A stretch of DNA of 50,411 bases, taken from NCBI GenBank assembly GCA_024276195.1, contig JAJRXR010000009.1, positions 1 to 50,411 of the forward strand. The letters are read 5' to 3'. Below are positions 49,070 through 50,411 of this stretch, one piece after another. The number at the start of each line of letters is the position of its first letter. Position 1 is the stretch's first letter. Made by a program: the position numbers and the translations under genes. The notes beneath the pieces are model-generated. The model was not told where the DNA came from, did no database searches, and saw only the letters and a program-made list of their open reading frames with translations. The DNA comes from Planctomycetota bacterium. Lineage in GTDB: Bacteria > Planctomycetota > Phycisphaerae > Phycisphaerales > UBA1924.

Positions 49070-50411
49070 TTACTGGAGACCAACGAGCACGAGGACCATG
49101 CCGGTTTCGCCGCGATCGAGGGCGGTCATGGCCTTGCCGATGACGCTGCCCATGGCACGATCGTGATCGGTGACGCTCATCGCGTGCCCGGGGGTTGTGG
49201 ATGTGGTCAGCAGGTCGCCGGGCTCGATGCCCTGCGCGCCAGCGTCGCACTGCACCCAGACGCGCCCGGTCAGCGCGATCGCCGGGTCGTTCTCGCTGCC
49301 GGGGAGGTTGCCCATGATGGTCCCGGCGGGGAGCCCGTTGGCGCCGCTGACGATGCCGGCGACGAGGGGGCTGTAGGCGGAGGTTGCAAGGCGGAGCGAG
49401 CCCGGGTTCATGGGATCGATCTCGACGACCATGCCGGGCTCGATGACGGCGTCGTCAACAATCGGGAAGCGTTCGGCCAGGTCGGCGCCGATGACTTCGA
49501 GGACGTTGACGCGGGCGTTGCCGATGACATGCAACGCGACCTCCGGGGTAGATATGCCGACGCCAAACCGCCCCCCGCCTCCGACGTACACGTCTCCGTT
49601 GGCCTGGAGGACAAACGTTGTCGAGTTCGAGGTATAGTTGGGGTTGGAACCGTACTTGAACACGAGCGCGCTTCCTGAGCCCGAGGTGTTACGCCCGATG
49701 CTCCACTTGTCGGTCAGTAGGCCTCCGCTGAGCTCGCCGAGCACGATGGTCGAGCCTCGAATACCGCCTGTGCCGCTGTATAAGCCCAAGACCGCGTCCG
49801 CGTCTTCGATGATGACGTCTTCCAAGAAGAGTGCGGTCGGGTCAAGCCCGAAGTCGTCCGTCGTGACATGGAGCGTTGCGAGTGGATCGAGCTGACCACC
49901 CATTCCGATGAAGCCGCCTTGGGTCATCTTCCACTTCGTGCCGGTCGCGTCGCCGATTCCGAGCCCCTCCGGGCTGCCGATTTGCTTTGAGTAGCCGATG
50001 CTGGCGAGCTGGCTGCCGTCATCGAAGCGGATCTGGCCATGCACAGAGACGATGCCGCTGGCGGTGTTCCGCATCGTGATGTGGGGGCCGAAGTTGTTGC
50101 CCTGCGACAGCAGCAGGATGTTGGCGTCCGGATCCCGGATGGTCAGCAGCTCGGTGGTCGTGGTCAGGGTGCCGCCCAAGCCGATATGCCCATCGTCGTT
50201 GACGAAGATGCCGCGGGTCTGGATGGCGTAGGGGGTTCTGGTGATCGGCTGGCGCGGGCTCAGGGTGGTCCCGTTGACGATGATCTCGAGCCAGCGGTCG
50301 GTGTTGTTGAAGTCGTTGGCGCCGAAATCAAGCTCGGTGGTGAAGACGCCGCCATCGACGGTCACCGCGCCGGCGTTGACCGTGCCCAGCAGCGAGCCGC
50401 CGGTGAGCGCC
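49070..50411 (-). CDS. Fibre/tail-like surface protein, 5' end outside the window
   Basis: At least 446 residues; the frame runs open through the window edge, so the N-terminus is missing. The first visible part (VTVDGGVFTTELDFGANDF ... RWLEIIVNG, PRQPITRTPYAIQTRG) and the repeated Gly-rich strands (LGLYSGTGGIRGSTI, VYVGGGGRFGVGI) resemble extended beta-helical or fibre proteins. The C-terminal part, LAERFPIVDDAVIEPGMVVEIDP to the end, resembles segments found at the end of bacterial surface and tail-fibre proteins (often near a chaperone or autoprocessing domain). There is no evidence of a phage here: neighbouring genes are secreted proteins. The exact role is unknown. Confidence 0.65.
   Translation of the reverse strand, partial: ALTGGSLLGTVNAGAVTVDGGVFTTELDFGANDFNNTDRWLEIIVNGTTLSPRQPITRTPYAIQTRGIFVNDDGHIGLGGTLTTTTELLTIRDPDANILLLSQGNNFGPHITMRNTASGIVSVHGQIRFDDGSQLASIGYSKQIGSPEGLGIGDATGTKWKMTQGGFIGMGGQLDPLATLHVTTDDFGLDPTALFLEDVIIEDADAVLGLYSGTGGIRGSTIVLGELSGGLLTDKWSIGRNTSGSGSALVFKYGSNPNYTSNSTTFVLQANGDVYVGGGGRFGVGISTPEVALHVIGNARVNVLEVIGADLAERFPIVDDAVIEPGMVVEIDPMNPGSLRLATSAYSPLVAGIVSGANGLPAGTIMGNLPGSENDPAIALTGRVWVQCDAGAQGIEPGDLLTTSTTPGHAMSVTDHDRAMGSVIGKAMTALDRGETGMVLVLVGLQ

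Noticed and set aside
49070-50411. Prophage tail fibre
   Set aside because: Neighbouring genes are chromosomal secreted proteins and no other phage gene is visible; fibre-like sequence alone is not enough.

Overview
The window is about 50 kb of GC-rich DNA, close to 70% GC in most genes. It reads as a chromosome segment of a planctomycete, most likely order Phycisphaerales. That placement is inference from four things: secreted proteins ending in paired dockerin-like repeats of the type PFGxLDFSDVxAFLxAF that finish in GAGCP; small membrane proteins with a CPxCxYPLxxL...CPECG zinc ribbon; the Gram-negative outer-membrane character (two porins, a large AsmA-like protein); and many dispersed short palindromes. 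No ribosomal RNA, CRISPR array, transposase or phage gene was seen.

Layout. Positions 94-4951 (minus) hold an MBL-fold hydrolase and two secreted dockerin-tailed proteins, one a trypsin-like protease and one a Cys-rich repeat protein. Then come gpsA (minus), a P1B-type metal ATPase (plus), a zinc-ribbon membrane protein, mgtE and a PIG-L deacetylase (minus). From 12.1 to 15.7 kb on the plus strand lie a tRNA-dihydrouridine synthase, a clearly lower-GC two-gene cassette (STAS-like domain plus GHKL ATPase, then a DUF4325/STAS-like protein) and a DinB/DUF1572 protein. PgpH-like HD phosphohydrolase and PhoH follow (minus), then a PhoR/PhoB-like two-component pair (minus). That pair is divergent from two tandem OprO/OprP-like porins. 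The first porin has a recognisable promoter and a roughly 310-nt GC-rich leader full of hairpins.

Positions 25.4-31.3 kb carry a minus-strand run: an uncharacterised protein, a GT2 glycosyltransferase, a BshC-like protein, a BtuF-like lipoprotein and argS. After this come small hypotheticals, a SixA-like phosphatase, a DUF885 peptidase-like protein, tRNA-Gln(CUG), AMP nucleosidase, a 1496-residue AsmA/TamB-like protein, radA, a second zinc-ribbon membrane protein, a hotdog thioesterase and a membrane-anchored EEP-family protein. The right end holds another dockerin-tailed protein, a UDP-sugar dehydrogenase with a GT4 glycosyltransferase (surface polysaccharide), and a cluster of secreted proteins: a dockerin-tailed one, a matrixin metalloprotease, and a fibre-like protein cut by the window edge.

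The two most interesting signals are these. (1) A family of short palindromes with three-base loops, mostly TCC or GGA, and variable but complementary stems lies between genes and also inside reading frames without breaking them: twice in dus, once as a compound block in dinB, once in a lipoprotein gene. One 24-base arm is identical at 9221-9244 and 14823-14846. (2) The low-GC STAS/GHKL cassette is translationally coupled to dus and looks like an acquired partner-switching module. The hairpin-rich porin leader is a third candidate for new biology. All calls come from reading the sequence; no searches were run.
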